DNA of 12,505 bases, taken from NCBI GenBank assembly GCA_023091735.1, contig JALKBU010001327.1, forward strand, positions 1 to 12,505, given 5' to 3'. Under the pieces are notes generated by a model. The model saw only the letters and a program-made list of their open reading frames with translations, was not told the origin of the DNA and did not search any database. Of this stretch, positions 1 through 6,989 are shown one piece after another (the first letter of the stretch is position 1; every line of letters begins with the position of its first letter). This DNA comes from Trichomonas tenax. Taxonomy: Eukaryota > Parabasalia > Trichomonadida > Trichomonadidae. The translations under genes were made by a program, and so were the position numbers.

Positions 1-291
1 GTAAATAACTTACCTTCACACAATCATTACTTTTCGGGTACAACATCATTGACAGGAGCTCATACTCATTTAATCAGTAATAGAGGTTATTACGGATGTG
101 GTAACGGAGGAAAAGAAACAATTTCACTTTATGATATTACATCAGATAACAGAGAATACAACACGGGTTTAATCATTGATCATGCAGGAAGTCACATTCA
201 TTCGGTTTACGGAAACACTGCCGACACTGGTTCAGGTACTGATTACATACCTCCATACATTACTGTTTACACGTGGTATAGGGTTTATTAA
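1..291 (+). CDS. Phage tail-collar/fibre-like protein, C-terminal part (5' end outside window)
   Basis: The frame is open from the first base and ends at TAA 289-291, giving 96 residues with no convincing start codon inside, so the gene begins upstream. The sequence is rich in His, Gly and Thr, with spaced HNH, GAHTH and AGSHIHS motifs and a C-terminal PPYITVYTWYRVY. This pattern matches the end of phage tail-collar/short tail-fibre proteins, where histidine pairs bind metal in the trimer and a PPY-hydrophobic strand closes the domain. A role as a virion surface fibre of the element is inferred from the fold resemblance. It converges on the capsid-like gene at 795-1508. The stop overlaps TAAA, the tetranucleotide reported as part of the trichomonad polyadenylation signal. 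Confidence 0.72.
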   Translation, partial: VNNLPSHNHYFSGTTSLTGAHTHLISNRGYYGCGNGGKETISLYDITSDNREYNTGLIIDHAGSHIHSVYGNTADTGSGTDYIPPYITVYTWYRVY

Positions 292-310
292 ATCCAAATA
301 AATTTTCTCT

Positions 311-405
311 CATAACCACTAAAATTATTTTTCAAAATTTCCTTACCCCCATTTCTTTGCCCTTTAGGGCGTGGGCGAAGTCCTTCGCTTTCTTTTTTTA
401 GTTAG
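311..405 (+). repeat. 3' dispersed repeat ending in (TTAG)3, with inserted mini-hairpins
   Basis: It starts 20 bp after the tail-collar stop with ATAACCACTAAAAT and ends with CTTTCGCTTTC-like sequence, a T run and three TTAG units. The same module follows the genes ending at 2373 and 11890. This copy carries two extra GC-rich palindromes, GCCCTTTAGGGC at 359-370 and GCGAAG-tc-CTTCGC at 375-388, which the other copies lack. The position after stop codons suggests a 3' processing or transcript-end role, but that is inference. Confidence 0.7.
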
Positions 406-419
406 TTAGTCATAAATTA

Positions 420-592
420 TTTTCAAAACTGAATAAATTTTATAAAGTCAGGAATTACAAAATAAAATTAACGTTAATTTGTAAGTAATTCAAAAATTAG
501 TTTTCTATATGGGATGGAACCTAACTTGTAAAACTAATTCTGTCGTAAATATATTTAAAAAGATGTTCGCAGAAGCCACGGCGCAGTCGTGG
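420..592 (+). repeat. About 175-bp repeat, copy 1, ending in a half hairpin
   Basis: This copy aligns with 600-789 and with 2450-2688. Shared landmarks are CAAAACTGAATA near the start, the 10-bp palindrome TTAACGTTAA at 468-477, TCTATATGGG and CTAACTTGTAAAACTAA. It ends in an AGATGTTCGCAGA hairpin arm at 561. The hairpin is incomplete: bases 561-592 are an exact inverted copy of 758-789, but the closing distal arm is missing. Confidence 0.78.
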
Positions 593-599
593 ATTATTT

Positions 600-789
600 T
601 TTTCAAAAACTGAATACATTTAATAAAGTCATAAGTTTCACAATTAATTTTAACGTTAATTTTTAAGTAATTCAAAAATTTATTTTCTATATAGGGGGGA
701 ACCTAACTTGTAAAACTAATTTTGCCGTAAATATATTTAAAAAGATGTTCGCAGAGGCCACGACTGCGCCGTGGCTTCTGCGAACATCT
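600..789 (+). repeat. About 190-bp repeat, copy 2, ending in a complete 20-bp hairpin
   Basis: This is a second tandem copy of the unit at 420-592. It carries TTAACGTTAA at 650-659 and ends in a full stem-loop. It fills the gap between the convergent tail-collar and capsid-like genes. Confidence 0.78.
743..789. terminator. Large stem-loop at the 3' end of the capsid-like gene
   Basis: Arms 743-762 and 770-789 pair over 20 bp with one G-T mismatch and enclose a 7-base loop (763-769). The outer part is AGATGTTCGCAGA. It starts 5 bp beyond the stop of the minus-strand capsid-like gene. In a transcript it would form a very stable hairpin, so a 3'-end or transcript-stability role is plausible but not shown. 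Related hairpins lie at 561-592 (half) and 2642-2688. Confidence 0.6.
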
Positions 790-794
790 AATTA

Positions 795-1508
795 CTAACT
801 TAAGCAATCCTCAACAGAAAGAGGGCAAACTTGTAAAGCATCACTTGTAAATTTAACTTTAATTTGAATATTTCCGGCAAAGTCTAAAAGGAATCTAATA
901 GCTTCAAACGGTAAAAATTTCCTCACAGGAAGTTTGAGAGGTATTTCGACATTGATTTCAGAATTAGCGACTTTACCTCCACAATCGACAACCTGACCAG
1001 ATCTGACAGTATTTACTCTCTTCCAAACGTCCGCATGTCTTGTTTTACTGAATACATCAACTTTTTTAACCGTTTCTGTTGTTCCACCATTCGATATTAC
1101 ATATGCCTCAAATATTGCATTATCAATAGAATATACAGATCTACCATTAGCGAGAATTTGATAAGATCCTGAGAAATATATTGTATCATCACATCCGAGC
1201 CATAAAGCTGGATTATTAGTATTTGGAATAGTTGAAGCAGCAACTTTTGTAGTAAGTTTATAAGTTCCTTTATAAGTAAATAATAGATTAGTATTATATA
1301 AATCAATCACATTTTCTCCCTTAGGGCTAATATTAAATGTTGTATATGAGTTATCATTTATATCTTTCGGTGACGCTGGATCTTTTGATGGTACATAACG
1401 TCTATTAGTATCACCAACCTGAATCGCATTATCTATTATATCAAAGTAACTTCTTATTTGATGATAGTGCTCAGCTGGTGTGAATTCATTTAATTGCTCG
1501 TTCTCCAT
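795..1508 (-). CDS. Jelly-roll capsid-like protein of the element (possibly a shortened major capsid protein)
   Basis: The product is 237 residues from the ATG at 1508. It is beta-strand rich with no membrane segment. Features compatible with a viral jelly roll are FNISPKGENVIDLYNTNLLF at about residues 58-77, followed by LTTKV, and a closing IPLKLPVRKFLPFEAI...FAGNIQIKVKF at about 187-220, which resembles the strand order of the first roll of double-jelly-roll capsid proteins. Polinton major capsid proteins are usually about twice this length, so this may be a truncated form, one half of a split capsid, or a minor (penton) capsid protein. It lies 25 bp downstream of the gene at 1534-1986 on the same strand, so the two may be expressed together. 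The assignment is from pattern only. Confidence 0.5.
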   Translation of the reverse strand: MENEQLNEFTPAEHYHQIRSYFDIIDNAIQVGDTNRRYVPSKDPASPKDINDNSYTTFNISPKGENVIDLYNTNLLFTYKGTYKLTTKVAASTIPNTNNPALWLGCDDTIYFSGSYQILANGRSVYSIDNAIFEAYVISNGGTTETVKKVDVFSKTRHADVWKRVNTVRSGQVVDCGGKVANSEINVEIPLKLPVRKFLPFEAIRFLLDFAGNIQIKVKFTSDALQVCPLSVEDCLS

Positions 1509-1533
1509 TTATTAAGGAATAAAAAAATAATAT

Positions 1534-1986
1534 TTAATGTAAAACTCTAACTCTTCTTCTTGATGGAGTTCTCGACTGAGTAATAATTTTTTCTTTTTCT
1601 ACTTGTTCAGAAATGTTAGAAACAAATTGCTTATTCTCTTCGGTTTCCTTTTGACATTCAACTGGGTTTTTATTTAAATCATTTGATTCAGTACTGCGTT
1701 CAAGAACTTCTAACATTTTTTCAAGAAATTTCTTATTCGTTACTGATTCATAAATTGAAGTATTAACTTGCTCTTCTTTATTTGGTTCAATAACATCGGC
1801 ACTTCGTGCCTCAGGGCTGAAAGCCCGTTCTTCCGTCTTTTCTTCCGTTGATGAAGTCAATGGAACCTTTCTTTTACGAACTTGAATTTTACCGTTCTTG
1901 TCAGTCATAACATAATATAATAGATGTTGTATTCCTTTTGCATCATTAATGATTATTGAATTTCTCTCAGATCTGCTTAAGCTCAT
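1534..1986 (-). CDS. Hypothetical element protein with basic C-terminus
   Basis: The product is 150 residues, with the ATG at 1986 and TAA at 1534. The N-terminal 40 residues are hydrophilic and end in a basic patch (KIQVRKRKV). The middle is rich in Glu, Asn and Ser with helical propensity (KKFLEKMLEVLER, about 85-97). The tail is arginine-rich (TPSRRRVRVLH), suitable for binding nucleic acid. Residues 54-64 (RAFSPEARSAD) are encoded by two GC-rich mini-hairpins and resemble residues 34-41 (RAESPEAR) of the divergently transcribed neighbour. No family was recognised. A virion core or DNA-condensing protein is a guess based on the tail and on the adjacent capsid-like gene. Confidence 0.68.
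   Translation of the reverse strand: MSLSRSERNSIIINDAKGIQHLLYYVMTDKNGKIQVRKRKVPLTSSTEEKTEERAFSPEARSADVIEPNKEEQVNTSIYESVTNKKFLEKMLEVLERSTESNDLNKNPVECQKETEENKQFVSNISEQVEKEKIITQSRTPSRRRVRVLH
1798..1826. repeat. Two GC-rich mini-hairpins inside a coding region
   Basis: GGCAC-ttc-GTGCC occupies 1798-1810 and GGGCT-gaa-AGCCC occupies 1814-1826. Both are perfect 5-bp stems with 3-base loops. They lie within the minus-strand gene at 1534-1986 and keep its frame open. Confidence 0.85.
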
Positions 1987-2040
1987 GATTTAATTAGTGT
2001 TAAAAAATATTATTTTTAAATTTTTATCCAATATAAAACC
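1987..2040. promoter_or_regulatory. Divergent intergenic region (54 bp)
   Basis: The minus-strand gene ending at 1986 and the plus-strand gene starting at 2041 begin only 54 bp apart, so both promoters must lie here or inside the genes. The sequence is nearly all A/T with AAATATTATTTT-like runs. No clear trichomonad initiator (TCAYW type) was identified. Confidence 0.4.
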
Positions 2041-2373
2041 ATGACAGACTTCGAAACTCTGAAATCGACATTAAAGGAAGAAATATTAAATGAACTCAAA
2101 GCAACAACGAAAACAAGAAAGTCTAAAAAGACTGAACAACGGGCTGAAAGCCCTGAGGCACGCAACCATCGGTTGCAACCCGAAGGGCATAGTGCCGAAG
2201 CTGATGAAGGATTTACATCCTTAGAAAAGAAACCAGTTAAGCCTAAACGTAAGTGTACAGAAAAACAATTAGCAGCACTTGCTGCAGGACGACAGAAGAA
2301 TCTGCGGTGGATCGCAAAAAGAATGAAGGAAGAAGAAAAGAAGAAGCAGGAAGAAGAAAAGAAATCAGAATAA
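2041..2373 (+). CDS. Small lysine-rich element protein
   Basis: The product is 110 residues from ATG 2041 to TAA 2373. An acidic N-terminal helix (FETLKSTLKEEILNELK) is followed by a basic patch (KTRKSKK), an inserted Pro/Glu/Ala/His segment at residues 34-52 encoded by mini-hairpins, and KCTEKQLAALAAGRQKNL at about 74-91. The end is an uninterrupted Lys/Glu helix. The KQLAALAAGR type of motif recurs in small basic proteins of large DNA viruses and Polinton-like elements, which suggests a DNA-binding or core protein; this is a weak inference. The upstream neighbour diverges, and a shared 3' repeat follows the stop. Confidence 0.68.
   Translation: MTDFETLKSTLKEEILNELKATTKTRKSKKTEQRAESPEARNHRLQPEGHSAEADEGFTSLEKKPVKPKRKCTEKQLAALAAGRQKNLRWIAKRMKEEEKKKQEEEKKSE
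2141..2196. repeat. Cluster of four mini-hairpins inside a coding region
   Basis: In order: GGGCT-gaa-AGCCC (2141-2153), GCAACC-atc-GGTTGC (2162-2176), CCC-gaa-GGG (2179-2187) and GGCA-tag-TGCC (2186-2196). All have 3-base loops, and GGTTGCAACC at 2171-2180 is also a full palindrome. The cluster sits in frame in the gene at 2041-2373 and encodes about residues 34-52. Confidence 0.85.
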
Positions 2374-2445
2374 CCACTAAAATAATTTTTCAAATTTCTT
2401 AACTCATAAATCCTTTCGCTTTCTTTCATTAGTTAGTTAGTCAAA
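2374..2445 (+). repeat. 3' dispersed repeat ending in (TTAG)3
   Basis: It begins at the stop of the preceding gene with AACCACTAAAATAATTTTTC, continues through TAACTCATAAATCC and CTTTCGCTTTCTTT, and ends in three TTAG units. It matches 311-405 but without the hairpin insert, and also matches 11900-11976 and 12070-12143. Confidence 0.75.
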
Positions 2446-2449
2446 AATT

Positions 2450-2688
2450 ATTTTAAAAACTGAATAAATTTTATAAAGTCAGGAATTTTAAAATCAATTT
2501 TAACGTTAATTTTGAAAGCAATTTCAAAAATTTATTCTCTATATGGGGGACCCTAATTTGTAAAACTAACTCTGATGTGTAAATATATATCATTAATAAA
2601 TATTTTTTCTATAATTTGTGAACTTCAGTAATTATATAAAAAGATGTTCGCAGAACTCGTGGCGAAGCTATGAGGGATGCGAACATCT
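2450..2688 (+). repeat. About 240-bp repeat, copy 3, ending in a two-part hairpin
   Basis: This is the third copy of the unit seen at 420-592 and 600-789, with TTAACGTTAA at 2500-2509. It has about 50 extra A/T bases before the hairpin. The hairpin has an outer perfect 11-bp stem (2642-2652 with 2678-2688) and an inner 8-bp stem (2656-2663 with 2667-2674, two G-T pairs) closed by GAA. The inner tip is GCGAAGC (2662-2668), known as an unusually stable DNA mini-hairpin. Confidence 0.75.
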
Positions 2689-2695
2689 AATAACT

Positions 2696-2820
2696 AACTC
2701 ATTCACTACAAATCAGATCGAAACAAGCTCATTCATTAAAAATCAGATCGAATCAAGTTTAATCTTAACAAATCAGATCGAAGCAAGCTCAATTTTGAGA
2801 AATTAAATCGAAACAACATC
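2696..2820 (+). repeat. 30-bp tandem repeat, about four copies
   Basis: AATCAGATCGAAACAAGCTC-type units begin at 2711, 2741, 2771 and, more diverged, 2801, at an exact 30-bp spacing. A partial unit lies upstream (AACTCATTCACTACA). The last unit overlaps the 3' end of the minus-strand pseudogene, so the array may have expanded from that gene end. The forward frame through it is open but has no ATG. Confidence 0.85.
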
Positions 2821-3121
2821 TATGACTTTAATATCATTTTCAGTAAGTTTTGGTCGTTTATGTTCATAATCCCCTTTTTGGAATCTCTTCCATGTTGTTA
2901 TATACATCTTACCATCGTATTTATATGTCAATTCTGAATTACAATTTTCATATTCAGATATTAATTCACAATTTTTTTCTAAATTGTTCTTTAACCCATT
3001 CAGGATTTAAATAATGACCTAATCGTTGAGGAATAGCGTGGTTTTCATTTTCTTGATTATCAATGGCTTTTATTGACTTTTTGATGTATTTATTCATTAG
3101 CTCGGGCTGAATTGTTACCAT
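2803..3121 (-). pseudogene. Broken, shortened copy of the two-module gene found at 9433-10056
   Basis: Reading leftwards from the ATG at 3121, the product closely matches residues 1-102 of the protein at 9433-10056. After about 49 codons a 2-base deletion in an A-run (about 2973-2979 on the plus strand) shifts the frame to an immediate stop. Beyond it, the similarity resumes in another frame through the first module and ends at a stop at 2803-2805, replaced by the 30-bp tandem repeat. The second module is absent. It lies just inside the terminal repeat, as its intact relative does in the right element. Confidence 0.85.
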
Positions 3122-3238
3122 CTATATATAGTTGCTTTTATACTTATTAAAAAATTAAATAATAAAAAAATTAACTTAGTTTTTCCCACTATATATTAGT
3201 TATTGTCCCCACTATATATAGTTACAAAAATTGGCAAC
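3122..3238 (-). repeat. Terminal inverted repeat, right end of left element
   Basis: Read on the minus strand from 3238, the sequence runs GTTGCC, then GTAACTATATATAGTGGGG, ACAATAACTAATATAT, AGTGGGAAAAACTAAGTTAA and finally ACTATATATAG directly before the ATG at 3121. The same string begins at 8856 on the plus strand, with two mismatches in the first 18 bases. Relative to the right element it lacks the segment carrying the gene at 8969-9343. The host kinase starts 180 bp outside this end. Confidence 0.82.
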
Positions 3239-3417
3239 CACATCCCAAGCACATACTACTTATCAAGCTTTGAGAAAATTTATCTCAAGCCTATTAGATA
3301 GCTATAACGAATATACTATGTTTGGTGAGTGAAATTTTGTATAACAAAATATATGATATTCGATATATCAACCAATTCAATAATAAGGTTTCTCTTTGTT
3401 TACAAAAAGTGACTATA

Positions 3418-4323
3418 ATGGAAGAAGAGGATTATTTCATTGAAGAGGAAGCGTATTTGAATAACATCGATTATGAATATGCAGCTGACCACATCTTTGA
3501 ATACGATATTTTGGAACAAATCGGCCAAGGATCTCATGGAAAAGTATTTTTAATGAAAGATAGAGAAAATGGAACTCTTTATGCTGGAAAATCATTCAGC
3601 CAAGTTAATATAGAGAAAGTAAGACTCGATGATGACGAAACTTCATATAATAGGTTATTTAAAGAAATTCAAATAATGGCGTCATTGAATCACAAAAACT
3701 GCTTAGGCTTAAAAGAAGTCATATCTGATGAAGTAACTGAACGTATATATATAATAACTCCATATGCAGAGAAAGGTCCATTAATAAAAGATTTTACTAA
3801 TCTTGTCAAAATGCAAGAATCTGATGCAAAAGTTATATTCAAGCAACTCGCGGAAGCTATTCAATATCTTCATCACAAAAACATTGTTCACTGTGATATT
3901 AAACCAACAAACATCTTTTTAAAAGCAGATGGAACTGTTCTTCTTGGTGATTATTCAACTGCACTGCAGCTTTCATCAGACGATCAATTACTTCCAATGA
4001 TAAAAGGAACACCATATTTTTGTTCCCCTGAAGCGTTAAGCCATGATTTCGATGGAAAGAAAGCGGATGTGTGGGCATTCGGAATCAGTTTATATATAAT
4101 GGTATTCGGCAAAATGCCTTATAAGCATGATTACGTTAACCTCGGTTATATAAGCGTTTATATGAGATTACATAAGGAAGTTACAGAAAAGGAGATTAGC
4201 TTGGATGATGATCCGCCTATTTCAAATGAATTAAGGGATCTTTTTAAGGCCATTTTTGTTAAAAAGGACGCTGATAGACCATCAATAGATCAAGTTCTTA
4301 ATATGAGTTGGTTTAATATGTAA
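3418..4323 (+). CDS. Serine/threonine protein kinase, CaMKK-like
   Basis: The product is 301 residues from the ATG at 3418; the frame is open further upstream but has no earlier ATG. It is essentially one kinase domain: glycine loop GQGSHGKV (36-43), ATP lysine in AGK (Lys58), helix-C glutamate in FKEI (Glu83), catalytic loop HCDIKPTN (158-165, Asp160), magnesium motif GDYS (Asp178), and GTPYFCSPEAL with the DVWAFG segment. The GTPYFCSPEALSHDFDGKKA stretch, with a cytosolic layout and no membrane segment, is most like the CaMKK/LKB1-kinase group. It is a non-RD kinase (HCD rather than HRD), and DFG is replaced by DYS. The catalytic residues are present, so activity is plausible. The left element's end lies 180 bp upstream and may affect its promoter. 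Confidence 0.9.
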   Translation: MEEEDYFIEEEAYLNNIDYEYAADHIFEYDILEQIGQGSHGKVFLMKDRENGTLYAGKSFSQVNIEKVRLDDDETSYNRLFKEIQIMASLNHKNCLGLKEVISDEVTERIYIITPYAEKGPLIKDFTNLVKMQESDAKVIFKQLAEAIQYLHHKNIVHCDIKPTNIFLKADGTVLLGDYSTALQLSSDDQLLPMIKGTPYFCSPEALSHDFDGKKADVWAFGISLYIMVFGKMPYKHDYVNLGYISVYMRLHKEVTEKEISLDDDPPISNELRDLFKAIFVKKDADRPSIDQVLNMSWFNM

Positions 4324-4597
4324 GCATCTAGTCATCAAAAGTTTAAATAAAGAATTTAAGTTTTGCCTACGATTCGAATTGAATCGGCCAACTATTTGAT
4401 AACTCTCATAGAATTATTCAATGAGTTCTTTGAAAAAAAGTCATGTAAAATGTACCGAATTTATGAAATTATGTTAAGTTTTCCGTTACAAAACACAAAG
4501 GAAAAAATCGACGCGTCATCTCGAGAAACTGGCTGCCGAGAACAGAAACATCATGTGGAATTGTGAATTCCCTGAGTGATGAACATCTTGAAAACAT
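4324..4597. other. Spacer between kinase and BspA-like pseudogene
   Basis: This is the 3' intergenic region between convergent units. A plus-strand frame is open over 4363-4566 but starts without ATG and shows no recognisable motif. No hairpins or repeats of the element type are seen. Confidence 0.6.
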
Positions 4598-6323
4598 TCA
4601 GACAGAAATAGAACCAGGGAAAAATTGGTCATTAGCGAATGTCACAGATGTCATTCCACATGATGACAGTACTTGGGATGCTGATTGACGATAACATTGT
4701 GAGACCAGAGAATGAATAGTCTCCGATTGTGACACTGCCAACATTGTTGAACGAAAGTGTTGAAAATTTTGAGAACAGAGAGAATGCATTGTTCCCGATT
4801 TTAAGTCCTGGTGTTGATGTGAACTTAATTGACTGAAGATTTGAAACTTCAGCGAAACAATACTGTCCAATTGTCGTCAGCGACGAACCAAAATGCATTC
4901 CAATATTCAATCCGCAACTATAGAACGCATATTCACCAATTGATATAATTGATGGAAATGCAAAAATCGATTTTAGATTTGTACATCCTTTGAATGCATT
5001 ATTCTCAATGATCTCCAACTTTGAAGTCGTAGCACACGTTACCGATGTGAGAGAAACTTTATTCATGAATGCATTCATTTGAATTCTCTTTACTGTATCA
5101 GGAAAAGAGGCTGTTGTTGCTTCAGATCCAAGGTATTGCGTAACAAAAGTATTTGCTTTGTCCATCATAAGTAACTCAGAGTTAATGTATATATTAGAGT
5201 TGGTTGCAAATCTGAATATTGCTTTTGGAGAACCATCTTTGACAGCTCCTCCAAGTGTTTGAAGTTTTTCTGGCAAATAAATATCAACCAAATTTGGACA
5301 GGCCGAAAATGCCAAATTTTGAATAGATGTAACACTTTCTGGAACAACAATTTCGGTTATTCCTGAATCTCGGAGAAGTTCTCCAGAAATAGTTGTTAAC
5401 TCATTCGAAAAATGAATTGATTTGAGGTTATGTGTACTTTTCAAACGATAAAGACTCATGGTAGTAATTAAGTCAGGAAGAATTATAGTAGAGGCTTGGC
5501 ATTTGTAAAATGCATATTTATATACAAAAGTAACTGAATCAGGGCCAGTTATTGATGGGCGACAGGAACTACTAAAAACATCCACGTCCAATTGTGTTAA
5601 CACCTGAAGGTACAGTGAGTGGTGATGTCAGGGATGAAAATATATAATAAATGACTGATTTGTCTTTTCTATAAATAAAGCCGGAGTCGGCAATAAAATA
5701 ATTATTGTTTTTATCAACTGTAACTGATTCAACTACTGCATTTGAAACAAACACTGAACCGTCAAATTTGGAACAATTAACTGGAATAAAAAGTGAAGCA
5801 ACAATCGAACTCAGTAAGATCTCAAAATTAATTTTAGTTAATTGGCTGTTTTATAATATTTTAAATGTTGCCAATTTAAGATTATATGCAAATCCATAAT
5901 CACTAATTGATTTAACTGAGGATGGAATAGTTACGGATGTAAGAGAGCAATCAGAAAATGCTGAATCTCCAATTGCTTGAAGACCTTCAGGAAGAATCAA
6001 TGATGAAAGAGATTTGCAATATTGAAATGCTGAGTTTTCAATGCTTACTAACTGTGTACAACTGGAAAAATCGGCTGTGGTTAAAAGTTAAATTATAAAA
6101 TGCAAATTGTCGAATTGTTCTTAATTGCGGATTAGATTCGAAACTGAATCCTGTAAATATGCTTGAGGCATCTCGGAAACAGTAATCGGTATTGCTATTC
6201 CCAGAAATTGTTTGACAAGAAGCTTTGATAACGATATTCGTGTTTTGTCCTGTGACAGATTGAAGAGTCCTGTCACCATCAACGTATTGTATTCCTGCAT
6301 TAGTTGCCAATCAACAGAATCAT
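4598..6323 (-). pseudogene. BspA-like leucine-rich-repeat surface protein, pseudogene
   Basis: The coding sense runs leftwards from about 6323. The N-terminal block (IQYVDGDRTLQSVTG, NIVIKASCQTISG, CFRDASS) and repeated units such as IENSAFQYCKSL and IIENNAFKGCTNLKSI are typical of trichomonad BspA-like proteins with TpLRR-type repeats of about 23 residues. These are usually secreted or surface proteins proposed to act in adhesion. Breaks seen: a damaged start and signal peptide (6308-6323), a frameshift at about 6080-6092, an in-frame stop at 5851-5853, a frameshift in an A5 run at 5574-5578, and a frameshift with apparent loss of part of a repeat at 4660-4672. The longest intact stretch is about 323 codons (4632-5603). 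Sequencing error could explain one break but hardly all. Confidence 0.9.
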
Positions 6324-6975
6324 ATAATGTAATCAAAACTTTTTATTAAATGTCACTTTTGATTTTGGTGGTTAAGTTCTGAATTAAACTCAAGTTATTA
6401 AAATTCATTGATATAAATATTATTTCCTTCTGTCACCAAGTATGATATTACACCTGTCAAACCTGCGCAATATTGAATACTTTGCGCATTTTTGTGCAAA
6501 TTTAGTGAATGCGCAATACTCAAAGACTGTTCAGACAAACGTTAAATAAAATTTTAAAGGTGCTATATTTTGCATATCCATTAAAATTTGTTAAGCAAAT
6601 TTAATCATAACTTTCCTTACGTCATTTGGCTCAACTTCGATTGTGAAGATAGTCACAAACTGTATAATAAACATGTGTGTTTTGACACTTTTTGTTATTG
6701 TTAACAATACACCCAAAGTCGTAAGCTTAAAAAAAGTTCGTCTCTATTGCTTTATGATTGCAAAATTGTATTTACGAATGTCTTCAATGAATTGAGATAA
6801 CGGACGATAAATAATATTAATATTTTGACATAAATACTCTGTGATGCTATATCATACTCCCAAAAAATTTTGTGATTTTGAATTAATGATTCTAATACAC
6901 TCTTAAATCAGAGTCAATTTACATTAGAATAGATCGCAAATCATCGAAATTTAGAGTCAAAGATGATTCCAAAAT
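6324..6975. other. Spacer upstream of UBA3
   Basis: About 650 bp of AT-rich DNA lies between the divergent BspA-like pseudogene and UBA3 and should hold both promoters. Three TGCGCAA/TTGCGCA words occur within 54 bp (6463-6469, 6482-6488 inverted, 6510-6516). They are conspicuous against the AT background and could be a factor-binding cluster. No coding frame of interest is seen. Confidence 0.5.
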
Positions 6976-6989
6976 ATGATAAAAAGTGA
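6963..6989 (+). promoter_or_regulatory. Short out-of-frame upstream ATG overlapping the UBA3 start
   Basis: An ATG at 6963 opens an 8-codon frame that ends at TGA 6987-6989, passing over the ATG at 6976 in another frame. If transcription starts upstream of 6963, scanning ribosomes would meet it first, which would favour use of the ATG at 6994 or lower output. Trichomonad 5' leaders are typically very short, so the transcript may start after it. Confidence 0.35.

Larger units (their letters stand above)
1..3238. mobile_element. Left Maverick/Polinton-like element (partial; right-hand end at about 3238)
   Basis: This stretch carries a tail-collar/fibre-like gene, a jelly-roll capsid-like gene and small basic proteins, the kind of content found in Maverick/Polinton elements, which are very abundant in trichomonads. 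Its right end (about 3121-3238 plus the adjoining pseudogene) is the inverted copy of sequence beginning at 8856, which marks an element terminus. The outer limit is set where the similarity stops, at GGCAAC 3233-3238; the last base is uncertain by a few positions. Polymerase, integrase, protease and ATPase genes are not in view, so the class is inferred. A related virus-like integrated element is the main alternative. Confidence 0.68.

Noticed and set aside
2016..2429. Minus-strand frame opposite the lysine-rich gene
   Set aside because: It is a shadow of the AAG/GAA-rich plus-strand gene, giving Phe/Ser runs. Its upstream part lies in the 3' repeat.
2618..2806. Plus-strand open frame through the 30-bp repeats, giving a 10-residue repeat peptide
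   Set aside because: It has no ATG, begins before the hairpin and exists because the repeat length is a multiple of three. The minus-strand pseudogene explains the neighbouring similarity.
2711..2820. CRISPR-like array
   Set aside because: The units are contiguous 30-bp tandem repeats without unique spacers, and the sequence is eukaryotic.
4363..4566. Open frame after the kinase gene
   Set aside because: It has no ATG near its start, shows no motif, and lies in a spacer.
5851..5853. Introns explaining the BspA-like breaks
   Set aside because: No trichomonad-type GT...ACTAAC...AG intron was seen at the breaks, and single-base changes in homopolymer runs explain them better.
5705..5899. Plus-strand open frame inside the BspA-like pseudogene
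   Set aside because: It is the opposite strand of the repeat-protein coding sequence and has no independent support.
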